A stretch of DNA of 64,000 nt from assembly GCA_023450615.1 (NCBI GenBank), contig JAEXGT010000094.1, positions 46,778 to 110,777 of the forward strand. Direction: 5' to 3'. The notes under the pieces were generated by a model. It was not told where the DNA came from and searched no databases. It saw only the letters and a program-made list of their open reading frames with translations. Of this stretch, positions 45,504 to 54,025 are shown one piece after another; position 1 is the first letter of the stretch, and each line of letters starts with the position of its first letter. The DNA comes from Pseudomonadota bacterium (lineage in GTDB: Bacteria > Pseudomonadota > Alphaproteobacteria > Rhizobiales > Beijerinckiaceae). The translations under genes were made by a program, and so were the position numbers.

Positions 45504-45872
45504 CTAGTGAAGGATCCTCGCCGAGCCGCGCTGGCTTTCCCGCTCCCAGGCCTGGATGACGACACCGTTGATCCCAGAATCGTGCAGCCGGTCGCTGAGA
45601 TCGATGAAGTGGCGCTCAGTTATCTCGACGTCGAACTCGATCTGCTCGTCCTCAACCTGCTCCATTTCGCAAGCGGCGTAGCGCTCGTAAGCCGCAGACA
45701 TCTCTGCGTAAGCGAACGCCACCGGCATCGTTCGAAAGATTGTGGAGAAATCGTCGTCCAGCTCCCCGGTGGTCAGATCGCGCATCTGGACGAGATAACC
45801 GTCCTCATGCTCACACACTTCGTAACGCCAGTGCCGGCCTTCGGATGCAGACAGGAGCATCGGAACCTCCAC
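45504..45872 (-). CDS. Hypothetical acidic protein
   Basis: A 122-residue acidic protein (MEVPMLLSASEGRHWRYEVCEHEDGYLVQM; an ATG at 45860 is an alternative start). Central EMSAAYERYAACEMEQVEDEQIEFDVEITERHF is strongly acidic and helical. No family recognised. Preceded on its strand by a 130-bp gap; a hairpin AAGCCGGC/GCCGGCTT at 45443-45473 follows and may terminate it. Confidence 0.6.
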   Translation of the reverse strand: MEVPMLLSASEGRHWRYEVCEHEDGYLVQMRDLTTGELDDDFSTIFRTMPVAFAYAEMSAAYERYAACEMEQVEDEQIEFDVEITERHFIDLSDRLHDSGINGVVIQAWERESQRGSARILH

Positions 45873-45940
45873 TCAACTGAACTGCTAGGCCAATGCGAAT
45901 CTAGGCAGCAGAGTTCCAGCGCGCGGACCAGCTAAAAAGT

Positions 45941-46192
45941 CTAATCTCTCCACATGGTTTCGGCCCGCACGCGCCCGCCGATGCGCACCGTCGTTCCATA
46001 GCCGAGATCGATGGTGCCTTTATCGCTCCTGAGTGCCTCAACTTGCTTGCTTTTCGGGCGAACAGCATCCCTGCACGCTTCAGGCACCTGGATCGCCTGG
46101 CCGGGCTTTGGCTCGGGGATGCGGCACTCTTTCGCAAGGGCAGGTCCGGCGAACGCCGCGAGAGACGATGCAAAGAGGATGAGGCGCTTCAT
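45941..46192 (-). CDS. Small secreted protein
   Basis: From the ATG at 46192 (MKRLILFASSLAAFAGPALAKECRIP) it is 83 residues with a clear signal peptide and two Cys (KECRIP and EACRD) that could form a disulfide. The mature part is about 63 residues, basic then Gly-rich. An upstream ATG at 46210 adds six residues. Function unknown. Confidence 0.65.
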   Translation of the reverse strand: MKRLILFASSLAAFAGPALAKECRIPEPKPGQAIQVPEACRDAVRPKSKQVEALRSDKGTIDLGYGTTVRIGGRVRAETMWRD

Positions 46193-46215
46193 GATGCGCT
46201 CCCGATTCACATAAG

Positions 46216-46653
46216 TTATAGCAAGCCGAGCTCAGCCAACTCTCGTCGCATGTCCTCGGGCATGTTGGCAAGGTCGCCGCCCGTGCCGCCAATATCGCGC
46301 GGCGCATCCTTTGCGGCTATATAGCGCCAGCCTTGGAATGGCCGGAAGGGACGCGGCTGCACAGGGATCACTATCGGATCCAGGACAAGACGGCAGCGTC
46401 CGATCCCATCAGCATCGGTGAAGGGGCGCACATCCAGGAGCTTCTGACGCGCGGCTACCTGCCCCTTGATGACCCAATAGAGCGACCCGCCATCCAAAAG
46501 CTCTTCCACGCGTTTGGGCACCATGCGTGTGGTGTGTGTCTGCTCATAATCACGACCGAGCCGCTGATGATGGGCGCGATTCTCCTCGATCCATTCCTCA
46601 AGATCGGTGATTGAGTCGCAGCCGACGCAGAGCTTGATCAGGTGTAGGGCCAT
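46216..46653 (-). CDS. DUF1489 protein
   Basis: From the ATG at 46653 (MALHLIKLCVGCDSITDLEEWI) the protein has 145 residues. The core THTTRMVPKRVEELLDGGSLYWVIKGQVAARQKLLDVRPF and the ending PFQGWRYIAAKDAPRD match DUF1489, a small alphaproteobacterial family of unknown function. The ATGs at 46689 and 46653 are both in frame; the latter gives the family-like N-terminus. Confidence 0.85.
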   Translation of the reverse strand: MALHLIKLCVGCDSITDLEEWIEENRAHHQRLGRDYEQTHTTRMVPKRVEELLDGGSLYWVIKGQVAARQKLLDVRPFTDADGIGRCRLVLDPIVIPVQPRPFRPFQGWRYIAAKDAPRDIGGTGGDLANMPEDMRRELAELGLL

Positions 46654-46708
46654 GTGAGCGTTGAACCATGTGCACGACGGGTGGAACATCCCGCGTTCCG
46701 CCGCACTC

Positions 46709-48694
46709 CTATTCTTCTTCAGCTTTCAACACAATGAGGCGAGCGCCTTCCGCCACCTGCGCACCCGGCTCCGCGGCGATCTCCGCCACCTCGCCGTCGG
46801 CGGGAGCCACGAGCACATGCTCCATCTTCATCGCCTCGACGATGGCAAGCCGCTGCCCCTTCTCGACCTTGTCGCCTGCCTGCACGAACATGGCGATGAG
46901 CTTTCCGTGCATCGGCGCCTTCACCGAGCCGCCCTCGTCCATGTGTTCGAGATCGACATCGAAGGGATCGTAGGGCTGCACGAGCGTCTGGCGTCCGCCT
47001 CTGAGAGTATAAACGCCGTGTGGTGCATCGACCTCCCGGTCGATTTGTTCATCGGCCCAAGGATCGCTTCTGCCGACGGCAACCGTGCTGACGCCGGGAT
47101 GTTCGGAGCTGAAGACCTCGCGTGCCTCAACGCGCTCGCCGTCCACGAGGAGAGACATGCCGACGCTACGTGTTCCGAGAAGCTGAAAGCCGTCCGGCTC
47201 CGACCACGGCGATGAGGGCTCATCGCTTTTCAGATGCTCGGACATACGCAGTTGATCAATCTTGCGCGAGATCAGAGCCGCTGCACCGAACGAAATCGCG
47301 ACTTCGTCGGAGGGCTGCGGACCAACGCCTAGACCATCGAGATTACGGTCAATGAAGCCCGTATCGAAACGCCCTGCCTTGAATTCATCCGCCTCGCACA
47401 GCTTCTTCAGGAAGGCGACATTGGTCTTAGGACCTGCGACAATTGTCTCGCCAAGCGCGTCGGCCAGCATCGACAATGCCTCCTCGCGCGTCGCGCCATG
47501 CGCGATCACTTTCGCGATCATCGGATCGTAGTAAGGCGTCACCTCTGCACCGGCTTCGACACCCGTATCGATGCGAATGCCCTCTCCTTCCGGAAACTCG
47601 AGCGCCCAGAGCTTGCCGGTCGAGGGCAGAAATTCCTTCTCCGGATCTTCCGCATAAAGGCGCGCTTCCACCGCGTGACCGTTGATGACCAGATCCTCCT
47701 GCGTGAACGGCAGCTTCTCGCCGGAGGCGGCGCGGAACTGCAGTTCCACGAGGTCGAGACCGGTGATCGCTTCCGTCACCGGATGCTCCACCTGGAGACG
47801 CGTGTTCATCTCCATGAAATAGAAACGGTCTGCGCGCAGCCCCTCGCGTCCGTCGGCGATGAACTCCACGGTGCCCGCGCCGACATAACCCACCGCGCGC
47901 GCGGCCTCGACCGCCGCCTGCCCCATCGCCTGACGCATCTCCGGCGTCATGCCGGGAGCCGGCGCTTCCTCGATTACTTTCTGGTGACGGCGCTGGAGCG
48001 AGCAATCGCGCTCGAAGAGATGCACCACGTTGCCGTGCATATCGGCGAAAACCTGAATTTCGATGTGGCGCGGCGAGAGAATGTATTTCTCCACCAGCAC
48101 ACGCGGATCGCCGAAGGCGTTTTGCGCCTCACGCTGCGCGCTCTCCAAGGCCGCATCGAAATCCGCAGCCTTGTCGACGCGGCGCATACCCTTTCCGCCG
48201 CCGCCCGCCACTGCCTTGATGAGAACCGGATAGCCGATCTCGTAAGCCTTCTGGCGCAGGAAGTCCGGATCCTGCTTCGAGCCGTGATAGCCCGGCACGA
48301 CCGGCACGTTCGCCTGCTGCACCAGAGCCTTCGCCGCATCCTTCAAGCCCATGGCCTTGATGGCGGAGGCCGGCGGCCCGACAAACACGATGCCATTGGC
48401 GGCGCAGGCCTCGGCGAATTCGGCGCGCTCCGAGAGGAAGCCATAACCTGGATGGATGGAAGCAGCCTTCGTACGCTTGGCCACTTCGATGATGGCATCG
48501 ATCTTCAGATAGCTCTCGCGGGCTGGCGCAGGACCGATCAGATAGGCCTCATCCGCCATCTGCACGAAAAGCGCGTTCGCATCCGCTTCCGAATAGACTG
48601 CGATGGTGCGCATCCCCAACCGCTTGGCGGTGCGGATGATCCGGCAGGCAATCTCGCCGCGATTGGCGATGAGGACACTCTCAAGCATAGCCAT
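46709..48694 (-). CDS. Biotin-containing acyl-CoA carboxylase alpha subunit (methylcrotonyl- or propionyl-CoA type)
   Basis: A 661-residue protein: biotin carboxylase (1 to about 450, with AVAGGGGKGMR glycine loop and MEMNTRLQVEHPVTE), a linker domain, and a C-terminal biotinyl domain whose Lys is in VEAMKMEH. It carboxylates biotin and passes CO2 to a beta subunit. Length and domain order fit 3-methylcrotonyl-CoA carboxylase alpha (leucine catabolism) or propionyl-CoA carboxylase; the beta subunit is not adjacent, so the assignment is open. It starts at 48694 after a 55-bp overlap-free region. Confidence 0.88.
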   Translation of the reverse strand: MAMLESVLIANRGEIACRIIRTAKRLGMRTIAVYSEADANALFVQMADEAYLIGPAPARESYLKIDAIIEVAKRTKAASIHPGYGFLSERAEFAEACAANGIVFVGPPASAIKAMGLKDAAKALVQQANVPVVPGYHGSKQDPDFLRQKAYEIGYPVLIKAVAGGGGKGMRRVDKAADFDAALESAQREAQNAFGDPRVLVEKYILSPRHIEIQVFADMHGNVVHLFERDCSLQRRHQKVIEEAPAPGMTPEMRQAMGQAAVEAARAVGYVGAGTVEFIADGREGLRADRFYFMEMNTRLQVEHPVTEAITGLDLVELQFRAASGEKLPFTQEDLVINGHAVEARLYAEDPEKEFLPSTGKLWALEFPEGEGIRIDTGVEAGAEVTPYYDPMIAKVIAHGATREEALSMLADALGETIVAGPKTNVAFLKKLCEADEFKAGRFDTGFIDRNLDGLGVGPQPSDEVAISFGAAALISRKIDQLRMSEHLKSDEPSSPWSEPDGFQLLGTRSVGMSLLVDGERVEAREVFSSEHPGVSTVAVGRSDPWADEQIDREVDAPHGVYTLRGGRQTLVQPYDPFDVDLEHMDEGGSVKAPMHGKLIAMFVQAGDKVEKGQRLAIVEAMKMEHVLVAPADGEVAEIAAEPGAQVAEGARLIVLKAEEE

Positions 48695-48966
48695 CCCTTT
48701 GAGACCCGACTTCTGGTTCGGTTTTATGAAGAGCTAGAGCAAAACCTAGGCCTCTTGTCACGCAGGAACAGCCTCTTCTTTAGCCACGCCCGACCGGCGG
48801 GATGCCCCGGCCACGGTCTCCTCCTCTCCGGCCTGGCTTGCTGAAGCCATTTGCTTTCGTGACAGGCTCGTCGTCCATTCCGGCCCTTTCACCGAGGCCT
48901 TTCCAACTGTCACAAACTTCCACCAGATCCTCCTTGCCTCCTTGAAGGGCTTGACCTACATTTTTA

Positions 48967-48983
48967 TTGCAAATGAATTGCAA
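48967..48983 (+). promoter_or_regulatory. Mur/Fur-type box upstream of mntH
   Basis: TTGCAA, ATGAA, TTGCAA: an inverted repeat ending 15 bp before the ATG at 48999. The pattern is like the Mur (manganese uptake regulator) boxes of rhizobial mnt and sit genes. Repression by Mn-bound Mur would close the mntH promoter. Confidence 0.6.
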
Positions 48984-48998
48984 CTGCAGAAAAATTTC

Positions 48999-50345
48999 AT
49001 GGATCAGTCAGCCCCTGTCTCCCTCGTTCGCAAGGCGGCGTGGCGCCAGGACACGAACCTGCCCTCCCTCCCGGAGGTGAATCGTTCGATCAGAGTGCGC
49101 CCGGGCTCGAAATGGCGGCGGGCGGTGGCCTTTCTCGGGCCGGGATATCTCGTGGCCGTCGGCTACATGGATCCGGGCAACTGGGCGACCTCCATCGCGG
49201 GCGGCTCGAAATACGGCTATGCCCTGCTCTCGGTCGCGCTGATCTCGAACATCATGGCGATCATCCTGCAATCGCTGTGTGCCCGCCTTGCGGTCGCGAC
49301 GGGCCGCGACCTCGCTCAAGCCTGCCGGGACGCTTACTCGAAGCCTGTCGCCTGGGGCCTGTGGGTTCTGGCGGAACTGGCCATCTGTGCCACCGATCTC
49401 GCCGAGGTCATCGGCACGGCCATCGGCCTCAATCTGCTGTTCGGCCTTCCCTTGGAAATCGGCGTCGTCATTACGGCGCTGGACGTGTTCCTTATCCTCT
49501 ATTTGCAGAATCTCGGCTTCCGCTGGGTCGAGGCCTTTATCATTGCCCTGCTCGGCGTGATCGCGATGTGCTTCGCCATCCAGATCGCCATGGCCGATCC
49601 GAACTGGGGCGCGGTCATCACAGGCTTTGCGCCGACAACGGAGATCGTGACCAATCCGGACATGCTGTATCTCGCCCTAGGCATCCTCGGCGCGACGGTA
49701 ATGCCCCACAATCTCTATCTGCACTCCGGCATCGTGCAGACTCGCGCCTATGGCGAGACCCTGAAGGAACGGCGCGAGGCGCTCCGCTTTGCCACCTGGG
49801 ATTCGACCATCGCGTTGATGTTCGCGCTTACCATCAACGCGTCCCTGCTGATCCTCGCTGCTGCGGCTTTTCACCATACGGGCCGCACCGAGATCGCCGA
49901 GATCGGCGAAGCGCATACCCTGCTTCACGGCATCCTGGGTACGGCCATCGCGCCGATGCTCTTTGGCCTGTCTCTGCTCTGCTGCGGGCTGAACTCCACC
50001 GTGACCGCCACCATGGCAGGCCAGATCGTCATGGAAGGCTTCATCAACTTCAAGATGGCCCCATGGATGCGCCGCCTCATCACCCGCGGCATCGCCATCA
50101 TCCCGGCTGCCGCCGTCACCATCGCCTATGGAGAGAGCGGGACTGCCAAATTGCTGATCTTCAGCCAAGTGATCCTGAGCCTTCAACTCCCCTTCGCCGT
50201 CATCCCGCTCGTCACGATGACGGCTTCGAAAGCGAAGATGGGTGACCTCGTCACCCCGCGCTGGCTCACCATCGTCGCCAGCATCATCGCGGCGGTGATC
50301 GTGGTGCTGAACGTAAAGCTCTTGGTGGATTTCGTGGTGGGTTAA
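48999..50345 (+). CDS. mntH: Nramp-type manganese transporter
   Basis: A 448-residue inner-membrane protein from the ATG at 48999 (MDQSAPVSLVRKAAW). About eleven hydrophobic helices; the metal-binding DPGNWAT motif is in helix 1 (about residues 62-68) and VMPHNLYLHS in helix 6 (about 237), both diagnostic of Nramp/MntH. Imports Mn2+ with protons. A TTG at 48942 would extend it by 19 residues but runs through the Mur-type box, so the ATG is preferred. Ends before a hairpin shared with valS. Confidence 0.93.
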   Translation: MDQSAPVSLVRKAAWRQDTNLPSLPEVNRSIRVRPGSKWRRAVAFLGPGYLVAVGYMDPGNWATSIAGGSKYGYALLSVALISNIMAIILQSLCARLAVATGRDLAQACRDAYSKPVAWGLWVLAELAICATDLAEVIGTAIGLNLLFGLPLEIGVVITALDVFLILYLQNLGFRWVEAFIIALLGVIAMCFAIQIAMADPNWGAVITGFAPTTEIVTNPDMLYLALGILGATVMPHNLYLHSGIVQTRAYGETLKERREALRFATWDSTIALMFALTINASLLILAAAAFHHTGRTEIAEIGEAHTLLHGILGTAIAPMLFGLSLLCCGLNSTVTATMAGQIVMEGFINFKMAPWMRRLITRGIAIIPAAAVTIAYGESGTAKLLIFSQVILSLQLPFAVIPLVTMTASKAKMGDLVTPRWLTIVASIIAAVIVVLNVKLLVDFVVG

Positions 50346-50404
50346 AGCTGAATCAGCCGTCCCGTCCTCTCGATGGGAGGAAGAAATGCAATCCGCCAAA
50401 GAAA

Positions 50405-50427
50405 ATGCCCGGCACAAGGCCGGGCAT
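50405..50427. terminator. Hairpin between mntH and valS
   Basis: ATGCCCGGC, five-base loop, GCCGGGCAT, between convergent mntH and valS. T run weak. Confidence 0.65.
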
Positions 50428-50454
50428 ATTTATCCTTGAGATATCGCAGAAGGA

Positions 50455-53163
50455 TCACGCATCCTTCAAACGGCTCAGCGCCTCTTCCATCTTGGCCTTG
50501 CGGGCCAGGGCCTCGTCGCGGCGCTCGCGCTGCTCTTCGACCACCTCTTCCGGTGCGCGCTTGATGAAGTCCGCATTGCCGAGCTTCGCGTCGATCTTGG
50601 ACACATCCGCATCGAGCTTCTGGATTTCCTTGGCAAGGCGCGCGCGCTCCGCATCGAGGTCGATCACGCCTTCCAGCGGAAGGGCCGCGACTTCGCCGCG
50701 AATGAGGAGCTGGATCGAGCTCTTCGGAGCAGCGTCCGCGAACGAGATCTCGGAAATGCGCGCGAGGCGCTTCACGATATCGCCCCAGCGCTCCGCGCGA
50801 GCCTTCACATCGGCGGAGGATGCGACAAGCACGAGCGGGATCTGCGCGCCTGCGGGCACATTCGTCTCGGAGCGGGCGGAGCGGATTTCGTTCACGAGGT
50901 CCACCACCCAGCCGATCTCGCTCTCAGCCTGCGGGTCGATGAGGTGATCGAGGTTCGACCAGGGCGTCAGAGCCAGGATCTGCTCGCGCTTCGGCCCTTC
51001 CTGCCCCTTCACCTCCCACAGCTCCTCCGTGAGGAAAGGCATGATGGGATGCAGGAGCTTGCAGATTTCGTCGAGGATGAACGCGATGGTTGCGCGGGTT
51101 TCGTCCTTGGCGGGAGAATCCGCACCCTGAAGAACCGGCTTGGAAAGTTCCAGAGTCCAGTCGCAGAACACGTTCCACACGAAGCGATAAGCCGCGCCTG
51201 CCGCCTCATTGAACTTGTAAGACTGGATACCGGCGGCGACCTCGTCGATCGCCTTCGCGCATTCGCTGAGCGCCCACTTGTTGAGCGTCTCCTTCACCGA
51301 CTTCGGATCGAAGCCCGCGACGCGCTTGCACTCGTTCATTTCGGCAAAGCGGGCAGCGTTCCAGATCTTGGTCGCGAAGTTGCGGTAATTCTCGACGCGC
51401 TGGACCGAGAGCTTGATGTCGCGGCCTTGAGCCGCCATCGAGGTCAGCGTCATGCGCAGCGCATCCGCGCCGTATTGCTCCGCCACGTCGAGCGGATCGA
51501 TGACGTTGCCTTTCGACTTCGACATCTTCGCGCCCTTTTCGTCACGGACGAGGGCGTGGATGTAGACTGTGTCGAACGGTACTTCGTCCATGAAGTGCAG
51601 GCCCATCATCATCATGCGGGCGACCCAGAAGAAGATGATGTCGAAGCCCGTGACGAGCGTATTGGTCGGATAATAACGTCCGAGCTCCGGCGTCTTTTCA
51701 GGCCAGCCGAGGGTCGAGAACGGCCACAGCGCCGAAGAGAACCAAGTGTCGAGCACGTCCTCGTCGCGTTTGAGCGGCACATCCTTGCCGTGCTTGGCGC
51801 GGGCTTCCGCCTTCGCTTCCTCTTCCGAATGCGCGACGAAGATATTGCCCTGATCGTCGTACCAGGCCGGGATCTGGTGGCCCCACCAGAGCTGACGCGA
51901 AATACACCACGGCTCGATGTTCTCAAGCCATTGGAAATAGGTTTTCTCCCAGTTCTCGGGCACGAACTTGGTCTTGCCGTTGCGCACGGCCGCGAGCGCA
52001 CGATCCGCCAGCGGCTTCACGTTCACATACCATTGGTCCGTGAGGTACGGCTCGATGACCACGTTCGAGCGGTCGCCATGGGGCACCATGTGTGTGTTCG
52101 GCTCGATCTGGACGAGGATCTCGCGCTCCTCGAGCATAGCGATGATACGCTTGCGCGCCTCGAAGCGGTCGAGACCATCGAGAGCCATCACGGCTTTCAA
52201 GTCGTCGGTCTCGGCAAGACCGTTGAGGAAGTCCTCATTCCCGGAGAGCGTCAGCTGGGCTTCCGTGCCGAAGATGTTGATGAGCGGCAGCCTGTGACGC
52301 TTTCCGACTTCAAAGTCGTTGAAGTCGTGCGCGGGCGTGATCTTCACCGCACCCGTGCCCTTCTCCGGATCGGAGTATTCATCGGCCACGATCGGGATGC
52401 GGCGCCCCACCAGCGGCAGGATCGCGAACTTACCGACAAGGTCCTTGTAGCGCTCATCTTCAGGGTGCACGGCAACGGCCACGTCGCCCAGCATCGTCTC
52501 GGGGCGCGTAGTGGCGACCGTGATGGAGCGGTCGGGCATGCCTTCGATGGCATAGCGGATATGCCAGAGATTGCCCTTCACCTCGACCTGCATGACCTCG
52601 AGGTCGGAAATCGCGGTCTGGAACTTGGGGTCCCAGTTCACGAGGCGCTTGTCCTTGTAGATCAGGCCTTGCTTATAAAGGTCGATGAAGACCTTGAGCA
52701 CGGCCCGGGACAGGCCCTCGTCCATGGTGAACCGCTCGCGGGACCAATCGCACGAAGCACCGAGGCGCTGAAGCTGCGACTTGATCCGCCCGCCGGATTC
52801 TTCCTTCCATGCCCAGACGCGATTGATGAACTCCTCGCGCCCTAGGTCGCGACGGTGGATCTGCTTTTCCATGAGCTGCCGCTCAACCACCATCTGGGTG
52901 GCGATGCCGGCATGGTCCATGCCCGGCTGCCAGAGCACGTCCTTGCCCCGCATGCGCTCGAAGCGGCAGAGGATGTCCTGGACCGTGTTGTTGAGCGCGT
53001 GCCCCATATGGAGCGAGCCCGTTACGTTCGGCGGCGGGATGACGATGGTATAGGGCTCCGCCCCCCTGCGATCCGGCCGACCGGCCTTGAAAGCCTCAGC
53101 CTCCTCCCAGCGGGTGGTGATGCGTGCTTCGACGGAAGCGGGGTCGAACGTCTTGTCCATCAT
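50455..53163 (-). CDS. valS: Valyl-tRNA synthetase
   Basis: A 902-residue class I synthetase with HIGH-type SLHMGHAL (about 49-56), KMSKS-type KMSKSKGNV (about 548), the editing CP1 domain in between (with the conserved TTRPETMLGD), and a C-terminal coiled-coil from about 840 on (ERARLAKEIQKLDADVSKI). It charges tRNA-Val and edits mischarged Thr. In alphaproteobacteria valS is commonly downstream of popZ, as here. The rightward ORF of 633 residues over this gene is a shadow. Confidence 0.97.
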   Translation of the reverse strand: MMDKTFDPASVEARITTRWEEAEAFKAGRPDRRGAEPYTIVIPPPNVTGSLHMGHALNNTVQDILCRFERMRGKDVLWQPGMDHAGIATQMVVERQLMEKQIHRRDLGREEFINRVWAWKEESGGRIKSQLQRLGASCDWSRERFTMDEGLSRAVLKVFIDLYKQGLIYKDKRLVNWDPKFQTAISDLEVMQVEVKGNLWHIRYAIEGMPDRSITVATTRPETMLGDVAVAVHPEDERYKDLVGKFAILPLVGRRIPIVADEYSDPEKGTGAVKITPAHDFNDFEVGKRHRLPLINIFGTEAQLTLSGNEDFLNGLAETDDLKAVMALDGLDRFEARKRIIAMLEEREILVQIEPNTHMVPHGDRSNVVIEPYLTDQWYVNVKPLADRALAAVRNGKTKFVPENWEKTYFQWLENIEPWCISRQLWWGHQIPAWYDDQGNIFVAHSEEEAKAEARAKHGKDVPLKRDEDVLDTWFSSALWPFSTLGWPEKTPELGRYYPTNTLVTGFDIIFFWVARMMMMGLHFMDEVPFDTVYIHALVRDEKGAKMSKSKGNVIDPLDVAEQYGADALRMTLTSMAAQGRDIKLSVQRVENYRNFATKIWNAARFAEMNECKRVAGFDPKSVKETLNKWALSECAKAIDEVAAGIQSYKFNEAAGAAYRFVWNVFCDWTLELSKPVLQGADSPAKDETRATIAFILDEICKLLHPIMPFLTEELWEVKGQEGPKREQILALTPWSNLDHLIDPQAESEIGWVVDLVNEIRSARSETNVPAGAQIPLVLVASSADVKARAERWGDIVKRLARISEISFADAAPKSSIQLLIRGEVAALPLEGVIDLDAERARLAKEIQKLDADVSKIDAKLGNADFIKRAPEEVVEEQRERRDEALARKAKMEEALSRLKDA

Positions 53164-53354
53164 GATACGATACCGGCCAGTTGGCGCGCCAAACGCGCGA
53201 GCAAGAGGGCTACAAACCGGACGGATCGAGGGAAGTCAACCGATGGAGGAAAAACTTGGCCCCGAGAGCCGTTTCCATCCCCTCGAAGACGGTCTTCACC
53301 TTTGCAAAGCCAAGTCTTTTGACGGCGAAGCAGTCTCCGCTCGCCAATTGCGCC

Positions 53355-53906
53355 CTAACCCCGGGTCACACGCTCGATCTCGGCCTGCACCAGGCGCTCG
53401 ACGAGGGCGGGGAGATTCTCGTCGAGCCACGCCTTGAGCATGGGCCGGAGCATTTCCTTCATCAATTCCTCGACCGTCGGGGACTGGCTCGCCACGCGGA
53501 CCGCATTCAGCCTCCCAAAGGCTTCCGAGACCACGTCCTCCGTCATCCGGGACATCATCGTCTCACCCGGATGGCGCTCGCAGGGCTGAACCTTTGCAGC
53601 AGCCGCAGGACGAACGGGTTCACGGGCCTCAGAGCCCTCCATGAACCGGGCGACAGAGTGCTCCTCCTGGAAGGGGTCTTCCTGAATAAGAGGGTGCTCG
53701 TCTGCAGCCTCAACCGCGGGCTCCGGATAGAACTTCGAAGAGACGTGGCGTTCGGCGATGTCTAGAACGGACTTCAACGGGGAATGCTCCGGCTCCAGGA
53801 AGGCCGGTTCATGCGCCGGCTCCTGGTCGTCCGAAATAATTCGGCGGATGGAAGCTAAAATATCTTCCATCGACGGCTCATTGACCTTCAGGTTCATAGA
53901 ACCCAT
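53355..53906 (-). CDS. popZ: PopZ polar organising protein (DUF2497)
   Basis: A 183-residue protein. The N-terminal amphipathic helix EPSMEDILASIRRIISDDQE (about 11-30), an acidic Pro/Glu-rich disordered middle, and the C-terminal oligomerising helices PTVEELMKEMLRPMLKAWLDENLPALVERLVQAEIERV are the hallmarks of PopZ. It forms polar scaffolds that anchor the chromosome origin via ParB and recruit cell-cycle proteins in Caulobacter and relatives. It lies 191 bp upstream of valS on the same strand. Confidence 0.93.
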   Translation of the reverse strand: MGSMNLKVNEPSMEDILASIRRIISDDQEPAHEPAFLEPEHSPLKSVLDIAERHVSSKFYPEPAVEAADEHPLIQEDPFQEEHSVARFMEGSEAREPVRPAAAAKVQPCERHPGETMMSRMTEDVVSEAFGRLNAVRVASQSPTVEELMKEMLRPMLKAWLDENLPALVERLVQAEIERVTRG

Positions 53907-53987
53907 AGCCCCACCCAGTAAAATAGTGTTTTTAGAATCTCATTCTTGCGAATGTTTTTAGTATTTACGCAAAACTATAGAAAACAA

Positions 53988-54019
53988 GCGGGGCCAGAAC
54001 TAAAAGGTCCTGGCCCCGC
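53988..54019 (-). terminator. Terminator after tolC
   Basis: GCGGGGCCAG, 12-base loop, CTGGCCCCGC, just after the leftward tolC stop and followed on that strand by TTGTTTT. Confidence 0.8.
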
Positions 54020-54025
54020 AACTTA

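Noticed and set aside
50944..52845. 633-residue rightward ORF over valS
   Set aside because: Antisense shadow of valS.
53087..53437. Rightward ORF between valS and popZ
   Set aside because: Low-complexity end and overlaps two well-supported genes.
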